Source of the DNA: Candidatus Elusimicrobium euhamitermitis
GTDB lineage: Bacteria > Elusimicrobiota > Elusimicrobia > Elusimicrobiales > Elusimicrobiaceae
Direction: 5' to 3'
Assembly: GCA_031254225.1 (NCBI GenBank)
Contig: JAIRUU010000108.1
Coordinates: forward strand, 1 to 25,371
DNA: 25,371 nt
Part shown: one piece after another, positions 16,684-23,480 of the stretch
Layout of the letters: every line of letters begins with the position of its first letter
Position numbering within the stretch: position 1 is the first letter of the stretch
Translations under genes and position numbers: made by a program
Notes under the pieces: model-generated
The model's database searches: none
The model's input: the letters and a program-made list of their open reading frames with translations, nothing else
What the model was told of the DNA's origin: nothing

Positions 16684-19600
16684 ATGAAGAAAATAATGAT
16701 AACTGCCTTAATGTTTCTAGGGTTATGCTCGTCGGGATATTCGCAGTCAATATCTCTGTTGGGCGGCTCAGTCAATCCTTCACAGGGTTATGCGGGCATG
16801 AGGGTCAAGGTAACGGGCGGCACGATAAGCTTAAGCCTTCCTCTCTGGACGCCGAAAGTTTATTTTGACAATTATGAGGCTACCTGCGATTCTTTTTCTT
16901 TTCTAAGCACGGGGCTTTTGACATGGGTTCCCAGCACGACTTGCACAGTGCCTTCCGGTCCGGCCGTAGGAACCGTCTCAAAAGTCAGCATAAAATCCGG
17001 CCTTGACATAACAATATTAAGCGATAAGGACGAATTTAATTTTCTCTACACCGCGCCGCCGGGCGTAAGTTCTTTAAGCCCTTCAAGCGGTTATTCAGGT
17101 TCTTCGGTGCAGGTTAGCATTAACGGGGCGCCTCCGTCGGGTTCGCAGGTTATGTTCGGTTCTTCGGCGGCCACATGTTCGCCTTTCGCGCAGAACGGAA
17201 CTATTTATACGGCGACGTGCACGGTCCCTGCCGGTACGGCGGGAACTGCGGCCAGCGTTTATTTACAAAGCGGGACGGACAAGGGCGCTTCCATGCAGTT
17301 TAACTATCTCGCGCCTCCGGCGGTCTCTTCTTTAAGCCCCTCCTCCGGCTACGCGGGAACAAGCGTTACGGTCACGGCAGCGGCCATGCCTCAAAGCGGC
17401 ACACAGGTAATGTTCGGTTCATCCGTAGCGTCATGCAGTTCTTTCACACAGAACGGTTCTGTTTACAGCGCAGTATGTTCAGCTCCGGCGGCCGCTTCGG
17501 CGGGCGCCGTTAATGTATTTCTGACAAACGGCGGCGCGGACGGCGCGGCTCTGCCTTTCACATATCTTCCTCCTCCGTCGGTTTCCGCTCTTTCGCCTTC
17601 AAGCGGTTACGGCGGGACCAGCGTTACAATTACCGTCGGCTCTATGCCGCAGAGCGGCACGCAGGTGATGTTTGATTCTTATGCGGCGGCGTGTACTTCT
17701 TTTAGTGCAGTCGGTCCTAATTTTCAGGCGGTGTGCTCCGCTCCTTCCGGTCCTTCGGCGGGCGCGGTAAGCGTTTTCTTACAAAACGGCACAGAGCAGG
17801 GAGCCTCGCAGTCTTTCACGTATCTTCCTCCTCCCGCCGTGCTTTCTCTGAGTCCTTCTTCCGGCTATGACGGGACAATCGTTACCGTCAAAACCGCCGC
17901 AATGCCGCAGAGCGGCACGCAGGTAATGTTTGGCTCAACCGCGGCCTCATGCGGCGCATTTGTCTTGAGCGGTTCAAATTACGAAGCGGCGTGCACGGCT
18001 CCTTCCGAGCCTGCGGGACCTGTAAATGTTTTCTTGACCGACGGCGCGGCCAGCGGCGCCGGACAGATTTACACATATTTAACGCCGGTCACTCCGTCTA
18101 ACGTTTCCGGCATCAGTCCGCTTAACGGCTACGCGGGAGACACGGTAACCGTAACCACGGCTTCCATGCCAACGTCCGATACTAAGGTATATTTCGGCGC
18201 GGCGGAAGCCGCGTGCGGCGCTTTTGTTTCCAACGGTTCCGGCGGATACGACGCTTCTTGCGTTGTCCCGTCTGGAACGGGCGCTGTGGCGGTAACAATG
18301 CAGAACTCCGCCGGTTCCGGCTCCGGGCCTACTTTTACTTATGACACCACAACGGCTCCTCCTGCTCTCAGTTCCGTCGCGCCAACAAACGGCCTGGCGG
18401 GGGACAACGTTACCGTAACGGCATCAGCAGCGGTGCCTGCGGGCACGCAGGTTATGTTTGGTTCTTACGCGGCGGCATGCTCCGCGTTTGACGCCGTAAC
18501 TTTCAGCGCAACCTGCGCCGTGCCTTCCGGCCCGGTTCCGGGCAGCGTAAGCGTTACACTGCAAAATTCAGCCGGCACCGGCGCGGGAGTGAATTTTACT
18601 TATAATACTCCTTTGCCGGGCTCAGTAACCGGCATTACCCCGCCTAACGGCAACGCAGGGGACAATATTATAGTAAGCGTTGCGCAGATGCCGGACGCCG
18701 GCACGCAGGTTATGTTCGGTTCAACCGCGGCGGTATGTTCTTCTTTCAGCGCGTCAGGAGGCGGATATTCCGCCATGTGCACGGTGCCTGCTGGAACGGC
18801 GGGGTCAGGCGTAACGGTTGCCCTGCAAAATTCCGCCGGCAGTGGCCCGGGGCAGACTTTTACCTATAATGCGCTTTCAGCGCCTTCAGCCGTAACGGGT
18901 ATAACGCCCGCAAGCGGCGCCGCGGGGACGACCGTGGCTGTAACCACTGCCGCAATGCCGGACGCCGGCACGCAGGTTATGTTCGGTTCAACCGCGGCAA
19001 CGTGCTCCGCGTTTACGGCGGGTTCCGGCGGTTACACCGCGCTTTGCGCCGCGCCTTCCGGCCCGGCGGACGGAACGCCCGTAACGGTTTTACTGCAAAA
19101 CGCCGCAGGCAGCGGAACAGGACAGACTTTTACTTATTCTTCCGGAGCTCCGGTTTCCACCGCGCCTGTTATTTCTTCCGTCACACCGGCTTCTGGGTGG
19201 ACTGGGACCCCTGTTACGGTTACGGGGAGCAATTTAAACGGAGCCAGCGTCACTTTCGGCGGCAAGACGGCAGTGTGTACGGAAGTAAGCTCTACTCAGT
19301 TGACATGCGCCGCACCGGCGCCTGACGCTGCGGGAGCGGTAAGCGTAGTAGCGGCCACATCCGCTGGTTTTACGGACGGCAGCGCCTCGTTTACTTATGA
19401 TATTGCCGCAGCGCCGGCGTTTGGCGCGCAAAATATAAACGTCACCGTTTCAAACGGCGCGGCGCTTTCCATTGACCTGAGCAAGTATGTGACAGGAGGG
19501 CCGGCGCAAAGCGCGGCGCTCGTCGGCGCGGCGCTAGACGCTGCCGAGGGCACGGCGTCTTTGAGTTCGTTAGTTTTAACTTATACCCCGTCCGCGGGTT

Positions 19601-20829
19601 ATAGCGGCACCGTCACCTTGCAGTATAATCTGACGGATGCTTACGGCAGGGTTTCCAACACCGCCAGTATCACAATAACCGTTTCCTCCAGGCCGGACCC
19701 GACGCAGGACGCGCAGGTCAAGGCCATGGCCGCGGCGCAGATTGCAAGCGCGCAGCGGTATGCCAGAGCGCAGACGGACAACTTCCTCACCAGGCTCAGA
19801 CAGTTAAGAGGCAGAGGGGAAAACAGGGGCGACTTCAAACTCGCGCTCGGCGTTACGGAGGCTGAACGCAACCGTTCGCTCTACGCTTATAACGACCACG
19901 CGTGGGCTGATATCTGGGACGACAAGGACGCCCCCTGCGATTCTTCCGGCGGTAAGGTTGAAGTGTCGGACGCGGCAAAGGCTTTGGGCCTTGGCGGCGC
20001 TGACGACGACTCTGATGACAAAGGTTACGCGCTGTGGCTGGGAGGGGCGGTTCATTTCGGGTCGGAAAGATCAGTTTCCGATATGGACTACACGACTACG
20101 GCTCTGAGCGGCGGCCTTGATAAGGTTTTAAGCGAAAAATTAGTGGCCGGCATAGGTTTAGGTTATACGCACGACAAGACCGACGTTACGGACGTGTCAA
20201 CCCTTACCGGCAACTCTTTTACCGCGGCCGTGTACGCGACCTACGCGCTTTCCAAACAGATATATATTGACGGTCTGCTTGGTTATAACCGCCTGTCTAT
20301 GGACTCCAACAGATACACTGCGTCGGGGTACGCCTCGGGCACGCGTCAGGGAGACCAGATTTACGGCTCGGCGGAGGCCGGCTATGTGTACCGCGCAGGG
20401 GCGTGGCAGCTGTCTCCATTCTCAAGGTTTGAGGCGGCGTTTACGGACTTAAACTCTTATTCCGAAACCGGCGCCGGCAGCCTTGACCTTACCTACGCTG
20501 ATACGAACGTAAAAACATTAGGGCTTGTTTTCGGGCTTGAAACTAATTACAGAATTAAAAGAGCCTGGGGCAGCATGCTGCCGAAGATAAGCGCGGAATA
20601 TATGCATAATTTCGCGGGGAATTCGGACATGCGTATCGGCTATGCGGACACGAATTCTACGCCGTATTCTTTCTCCGGCGCTGCGTCTTCAAGAAACAGC
20701 GTAAGACTGGGGACAGGGGCGGATTTCAGTTTTAATTCGCGCCTGATAATCACGCCGGAGTACAGGATTAGACTTGGAGAAAACAGCACGGATCACGCCG
20801 TATCGCTGCGCGCGACATATCCTTTTTAA
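16684..20829 (+). CDS. Type V autotransporter with about ten IPT/TIG-like repeats and C-terminal beta-barrel
   Basis: 1381 residues, complete. Residues 1-20 are a signal peptide (MKKIMITALMFLGLCSSGYS). Residues about 22-906 hold roughly ten immunoglobulin-like IPT/TIG repeats of 80-90 residues, each opening with (S/T)P-x-x-G-x-x-G-x-x-V-x-V, most with GTQVMFGS and a pair of cysteines flanking a short loop, and usually closing with an aromatic F/Y-T-Y strand. Residues about 908-1003 resemble a cadherin-like fold. Residues about 1003-1046 are a basic, Ala/Gln-rich helix as in autotransporter linkers, then an Asp-rich stretch (about 1100). The last 265 or so residues alternate polar and aromatic residues and end in ATYPF, the usual barrel signature. 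A surface adhesin is likely; the ligand is unknown. Monocistronic. Confidence 0.9.
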   Translation: MKKIMITALMFLGLCSSGYSQSISLLGGSVNPSQGYAGMRVKVTGGTISLSLPLWTPKVYFDNYEATCDSFSFLSTGLLTWVPSTTCTVPSGPAVGTVSKVSIKSGLDITILSDKDEFNFLYTAPPGVSSLSPSSGYSGSSVQVSINGAPPSGSQVMFGSSAATCSPFAQNGTIYTATCTVPAGTAGTAASVYLQSGTDKGASMQFNYLAPPAVSSLSPSSGYAGTSVTVTAAAMPQSGTQVMFGSSVASCSSFTQNGSVYSAVCSAPAAASAGAVNVFLTNGGADGAALPFTYLPPPSVSALSPSSGYGGTSVTITVGSMPQSGTQVMFDSYAAACTSFSAVGPNFQAVCSAPSGPSAGAVSVFLQNGTEQGASQSFTYLPPPAVLSLSPSSGYDGTIVTVKTAAMPQSGTQVMFGSTAASCGAFVLSGSNYEAACTAPSEPAGPVNVFLTDGAASGAGQIYTYLTPVTPSNVSGISPLNGYAGDTVTVTTASMPTSDTKVYFGAAEAACGAFVSNGSGGYDASCVVPSGTGAVAVTMQNSAGSGSGPTFTYDTTTAPPALSSVAPTNGLAGDNVTVTASAAVPAGTQVMFGSYAAACSAFDAVTFSATCAVPSGPVPGSVSVTLQNSAGTGAGVNFTYNTPLPGSVTGITPPNGNAGDNIIVSVAQMPDAGTQVMFGSTAAVCSSFSASGGGYSAMCTVPAGTAGSGVTVALQNSAGSGPGQTFTYNALSAPSAVTGITPASGAAGTTVAVTTAAMPDAGTQVMFGSTAATCSAFTAGSGGYTALCAAPSGPADGTPVTVLLQNAAGSGTGQTFTYSSGAPVSTAPVISSVTPASGWTGTPVTVTGSNLNGASVTFGGKTAVCTEVSSTQLTCAAPAPDAAGAVSVVAATSAGFTDGSASFTYDIAAAPAFGAQNINVTVSNGAALSIDLSKYVTGGPAQSAALVGAALDAAEGTASLSSLVLTYTPSAGYSGTVTLQYNLTDAYGRVSNTASITITVSSRPDPTQDAQVKAMAAAQIASAQRYARAQTDNFLTRLRQLRGRGENRGDFKLALGVTEAERNRSLYAYNDHAWADIWDDKDAPCDSSGGKVEVSDAAKALGLGGADDDSDDKGYALWLGGAVHFGSERSVSDMDYTTTALSGGLDKVLSEKLVAGIGLGYTHDKTDVTDVSTLTGNSFTAAVYATYALSKQIYIDGLLGYNRLSMDSNRYTASGYASGTRQGDQIYGSAEAGYVYRAGAWQLSPFSRFEAAFTDLNSYSETGAGSLDLTYADTNVKTLGLVFGLETNYRIKRAWGSMLPKISAEYMHNFAGNSDMRIGYADTNSTPYSFSGAASSRNSVRLGTGADFSFNSRLIITPEYRIRLGENSTDHAVSLRATYPF
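18688..18998 (+). repeat. Long exact in-frame direct repeat inside TIG units
   Basis: A 44-base word (beginning atgccggacgccggcacgca) occurs exactly at 18688-18731 and 18955-18998, 267 bases (89 codons) apart. That equals about one TIG unit. The identity points to recent duplication or gene conversion between neighbouring repeats; other repeats are clearly more diverged. Confidence 0.85.
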
Positions 20830-20850
20830 AAACGCGCGTCTTCGCATCAG

Positions 20851-20887
20851 AAATCCCCGCGGCTTAAGCCGCGGGGATTTTCTTTTG
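20851..20887. terminator. Terminator of the TIG autotransporter gene
   Basis: A perfect 30-base palindrome, AAATCCCCGCGGCTT followed by its complement (20851-20880), ends in a T-rich run. The arms flank no real loop, so the tip bases must open. Confidence 0.9.
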
Positions 20888-20950
20888 TATCCGCTTACGG
20901 CGCGTCCGGTCCTTGTTCTGCCGGATATGCGAACAAATACTTTTGGCGGT

Positions 20951-20988
20951 AAAAAACCCCGCGTTCTTATGAACGCGTGGTTTTTATT
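20951..20988. terminator. Second terminator, tandem with the first
   Basis: AAAAACCCCGCGTTC and GAACGCGTGGTTTTT (one mismatch) form a stem with a TTAT loop followed by TTTTTATTTA. It lies 63 bases after the first terminator with no gene between, and just before the promoter of the broken haemagglutinin gene. Confidence 0.85.
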
Positions 20989-21006
20989 TATTAAACCATC
21001 TCGGTA

Positions 21007-21034
21007 TTGAAAATTTTTTATAAATTAGTATACT
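21007..21034 (+). promoter_or_regulatory. Promoter of the broken composite surface gene
   Basis: -35 TTGAAA (21007-21012), a 16-base spacer and -10 TATACT (21029-21034) predict transcription from about 21041 and a roughly 26-base leader. AGGA (21057-21060) sits six bases before ATG 21067. Confidence 0.6.
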
Positions 21035-21066
21035 TAGTAATATGTATTGTTAGAACAGGAACATTA

Positions 21067-21501
21067 ATGGGTTTGCTACGACGGACAAGGTATTTTCTTG
21101 TTTTATTTTTGCTAATATTGCTAAGCAGCGCGGCCTACGGGGTTTGTACGGAAGTAAGCCCCGGGAAGTTTCTTTGCGATAACAGTTTGACCGAAGCCGT
21201 AACGTCCGATATGAGCGGCGCGCTTTTTACCAAAACGGGCGGCGGCGCGCTGCTGCTGCAGGGAAATAATACTTTTACCTCTTTCTCTTCCATAAACGCC
21301 GGTTCGGTTTTTTTACAGACGCGAAATAACCTCGTAGGAGATATTTATTTAAACGGCGGTTTTATAGCCGCGGGCAACACGCTCTCTCTTTCCAATAATA
21401 TAACGGTAAACGGCGGCGGGTTTGACGTGGACTACTCCGGCGCGGCAACGGATGAGCATGGAGTCAATAGGCACGTCCGTAAGCAACTCTTTTGCGCTTG
21501 A
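21067..21501 (+). CDS. Fragment 1: secreted PATR-like N-terminal piece
   Basis: 144 residues from ATG 21067, which has AGGA at good spacing; an upstream TTG at 21007 lies in the promoter. A signal peptide is clear (MGLLRRTRYF, hydrophobic LVLFLLILLSS, AYG). The mature part resembles autotransporter-associated strand repeats: TKTGGGALLLQGNNTF, INAGSVFLQTRNNL, GDIYLNGGFIAAGNTLSL. The last 18 residues or so (TDEHGVNRHVRKQLFCA) look out of frame. It may be a translated remnant. Confidence 0.6.
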   Translation: MGLLRRTRYFLVLFLLILLSSAAYGVCTEVSPGKFLCDNSLTEAVTSDMSGALFTKTGGGALLLQGNNTFTSFSSINAGSVFLQTRNNLVGDIYLNGGFIAAGNTLSLSNNITVNGGGFDVDYSGAATDEHGVNRHVRKQLFCA

Positions 21502-21537
21502 AAGGATTTTATAGGCTCTGATTATTTTTTAGGGCAG

Positions 21538-22065
21538 ATGGGTTTAAAGAGCGATAAAGACAGCACCAAGTGGCTGGGGGACGCGTTTGTGGAGCAGCAG
21601 CTGTTGTCGGACGCCATACTGCGTATGACGGGCAGCCGTTATTTGTACGACGGCCTGACGAGCATGAACGACCAGATGATACGCCTTTACGACAACGCTT
21701 TTAACGCTTATATTGATATGGGCCTCGTCGTTGGCCAGGCGCTTACGCCGGAACAGATTGCCGGCTTAAAAGATAATATAGTCTGGTATGTTACGGACCC
21801 GAAGACCGGCGCTATGGTGCCCACTTTATATTTGGCGGATAAGAAAAAAGTTTTGGACAGCGACAGCGTTATAATGGGCAAAGACGTTACTCTTAACGGC
21901 GGGAGCGTAACAAATTCCGGCACAATAAAAGGCGGGAACGTGCAGATTTACGCGCGCGGGGATATCAATAACGTCAGCGGCGTGATTAAGGCGGAGGATT
22001 GGCTGGCGCTCAACGCCGGCGGCAACAGGCAATACTTACCAGGAAGATTCCGGCGGGTGCTGTAA
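21538..22065 (+). CDS. Fragment 2: filamentous-haemagglutinin/CdiA-type middle piece
   Basis: About 175 residues in frame 1; the open frame starts at 21502 after the TGA, and the ATG at 21538 has no Shine-Dalgarno. WLGDAFVEQQLLSDAILRMTGSRYLYDG, GLVVGQALTPEQIAGLKDNIVWYV and VTLNGGSVTNSGTIKGGNVQIYARGDINNVSGVI correspond to the conserved block, in the same order, of FhaB/CdiA-like two-partner-secreted exoproteins. In intact relatives this block lies deep inside a very long protein with an N-terminal TPS domain that is absent here. No TpsB transporter gene is in the window. Confidence 0.6.
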   Translation: MGLKSDKDSTKWLGDAFVEQQLLSDAILRMTGSRYLYDGLTSMNDQMIRLYDNAFNAYIDMGLVVGQALTPEQIAGLKDNIVWYVTDPKTGAMVPTLYLADKKKVLDSDSVIMGKDVTLNGGSVTNSGTIKGGNVQIYARGDINNVSGVIKAEDWLALNAGGNRQYLPGRFRRVL

Positions 22066-22105
22066 GTCAGCGGGCACGCCGTGCGGCTCTTGCTCTGCCG
22101 GATAT

Positions 22106-22633
22106 ATGAGAAATAAATTTAATACCGTGGAAGACGCGGCGGCAGCGCATTATACCTGCTGCAGTCCGTGCACTGTTTCAAGCTCTTGGGTAAGCGGTAC
22201 CTGTCCTTATACTGATTATGACCAAAGCGTTTTGGCTCCCGGCGTAACAAAAACTTATTGTTATGCCACTCAAGCCGGGGCGGTAAGCGCGGGTAATTCC
22301 GTTATAGGCGTACAGACTAACGCTTCGTCTTCTCTCACTCCTCAATGCCCTGCAAGCACCGGCAACGTCGGCAAAAATTGTAATAACGTAAGTTATTGCA
22401 CCGTAGGGTCAACGGTATTAAATTGGTGGAGTGTTGTTATGGGCGACGCTGTTCCCGCTACGGACAGACAAGCGGTTTGTAACTGGGCTCTGGCGAATAA
22501 CCAATTAACATCTGACGGATATGCGAACTGTTATTATCTTTGCGCTATCCAAGGATGCTCGGCTACCGGAAATTTCAGAGTAAAATGTAACTTGTCTTAC
22601 CAGTATAAGACAATACAGTGTACAGGCTGGTAG
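22106..22633 (+). CDS. Fragment 3: cysteine-rich C-terminal module
   Basis: About 175 residues in frame 2 with 14 cysteines; the open frame runs back to 21986 and adds QEDSGGCCKSAGTPCGSCSAGY, giving 18 cysteines in all. No ribosome site precedes ATG 22106. Clustered CC, C-x-x-C-like spacing and an even cysteine count suggest a disulfide-bonded extracellular module. I do not recognise the family; a C-terminal effector or a cell-surface cap of the haemagglutinin-like protein, or a pilin-type head domain, are possible but unproven. Its lower alanine and glycine content differs from the other surface genes. Confidence 0.5.
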   Translation: MRNKFNTVEDAAAAHYTCCSPCTVSSSWVSGTCPYTDYDQSVLAPGVTKTYCYATQAGAVSAGNSVIGVQTNASSSLTPQCPASTGNVGKNCNNVSYCTVGSTVLNWWSVVMGDAVPATDRQAVCNWALANNQLTSDGYANCYYLCAIQGCSATGNFRVKCNLSYQYKTIQCTGW

Positions 22634-22650
22634 AAATATTATAGGCAATA

Positions 22651-22685
22651 AAAAAACAGCCGGCTTTAAAGCCGGCTGTTTTTTT
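22651..22685. terminator. Bidirectional terminator between broken gene and OmpA-like gene
   Basis: A 34-base palindrome centred at 22667/22668, AAAAAACAGCCGGCTTT and its complement, has an A-tract and T-tract on either side. It serves both converging genes; the OmpA-like stop is at 22693. Confidence 0.92.
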
Positions 22686-22692
22686 ATGAAAT

Positions 22693-23460
22693 TTATTTGA
22701 CCAGAATATCCACGCGGCGGTTTTTTGCGCGGTTTTTGTTTGTCGTGTTCGGTGCAACGGGATATTTAGAGCCGTAGCCTTTATAAGTTATTTTGCTGCG
22801 CGGGATATTATTCGCCGCAAAGAAATCCGCAACGGCCAGCGCGCGGTTTTCGGAAAGAGTAATATTTTCAGGCTCGTCGCCGGAAGAGTCGGTGTGTCCG
22901 CCGATATAAATCATTTTATATTTTTTATTTTTTAAACCGGCGAGGAAATTCTTAAGCTCCGCTTTTGCACCGTCGGTCAATTCGGCGGACGCGTATTTAA
23001 AGGCCGTCGTTTTTGCGCCAAGCGTATACTGTCTGTAATTTGTTGTCTGCTGAGTTTTTACTGCCGTTGCGGCAGTCTGCTGCGCGCCGTTGAGCGGCGC
23101 AACGCGTATAGACGGCACGACGGGCCTTTCTCCGTTTAAATAACCTGTTCCTTCAACCTGCACGTCAATATTAGAATTAGACGCTGCGGAAGTTTGCTCC
23201 TGCGCAATTTGTATGGACGGCACAGCCGGCCGCGGACCGTTGTTATCGCCGACGGTTATATCAGGCTGCTGCGTCTGCGGGGGGGCGACGTCCAACTCTT
23301 CCACTTTAACCGGCGCGGTTGTTACCGGACTCATTTCCGATATTACGGACGGCGTGCCTAACACAATTTTGTCGTCTGCGTTTTGCGACGCGCACGCCGC
23401 GGCTGCAACGCCGGCGGCGCATAAGACAAATAGTTTCAAATAAAGTTTAAATGTTTTCAT
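22693..23460 (-). CDS. OmpA/Pal-family peptidoglycan-binding lipoprotein
   Basis: 255 residues. A signal peptide ends in AAAC (lipobox-like; cysteine at about residue 23), so the protein is probably lipid-anchored in the outer membrane. Residues about 30-140 are a Pro/Gln/Thr-rich linker with two similar modules, RPAVPSIQIA and RPVVPSIRVA. Residues about 145-255 are the OmpA C-terminal domain: YIGGHTDSSGDE (aspartate), LSENRALAVADFFAANNI (arginine) and GYGSKYPVAPN, expected to bind diaminopimelate in peptidoglycan. The sequence before the start is AT-rich with no clear Shine-Dalgarno, and pbpC ends only 20 bases upstream, so it is probably co-transcribed. Role: tethering envelope to cell wall, next to a wall synthase. 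Not Pal in the strict sense, since no tol genes are nearby. Confidence 0.85.
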   Translation of the reverse strand: MKTFKLYLKLFVLCAAGVAAAACASQNADDKIVLGTPSVISEMSPVTTAPVKVEELDVAPPQTQQPDITVGDNNGPRPAVPSIQIAQEQTSAASNSNIDVQVEGTGYLNGERPVVPSIRVAPLNGAQQTAATAVKTQQTTNYRQYTLGAKTTAFKYASAELTDGAKAELKNFLAGLKNKKYKMIYIGGHTDSSGDEPENITLSENRALAVADFFAANNIPRSKITYKGYGSKYPVAPNTTNKNRAKNRRVDILVK

Positions 23461-23480
23461 ATACTAATAATATACAATTT

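Larger units (their letters stand above)
21067..22633 (+). pseudogene. Broken composite surface protein: PATR-like N-terminus, FHA-type middle, Cys-rich C-terminus
   Basis: Three pieces on one strand, between two terminators, look like one decayed gene. Piece 1 (21067-21501, frame 1) has the signal peptide and autotransporter-like repeats. A short frame-2 stretch (about 21452-21513) reads SIGTSVSNSFALERIL and then hits TAG. Frame 1 resumes with IGSDYFLGQMGL, which lines up with filamentous haemagglutinin/CdiA-type proteins just where an ERIL-type stretch should precede it. Near 22027 the reading frame must switch again, from ALNAGG to NTYQEDSGGCC. At least three frame breaks are needed to join everything. 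The first ORF keeps a promoter and ribosome site, so a short secreted product could still be made. Large internal deletions from a much longer ancestor are likely, since the family usually runs to thousands of residues. Sequencing error is possible but three separate shifts make decay likelier. Confidence 0.75.

Noticed and set aside
21007..21066. Upstream TTG start for fragment 1 of the broken surface gene
   Set aside because: The TTG is the -35 hexamer of the likely promoter; ATG 21067 has a good Shine-Dalgarno and begins a clean signal peptide.
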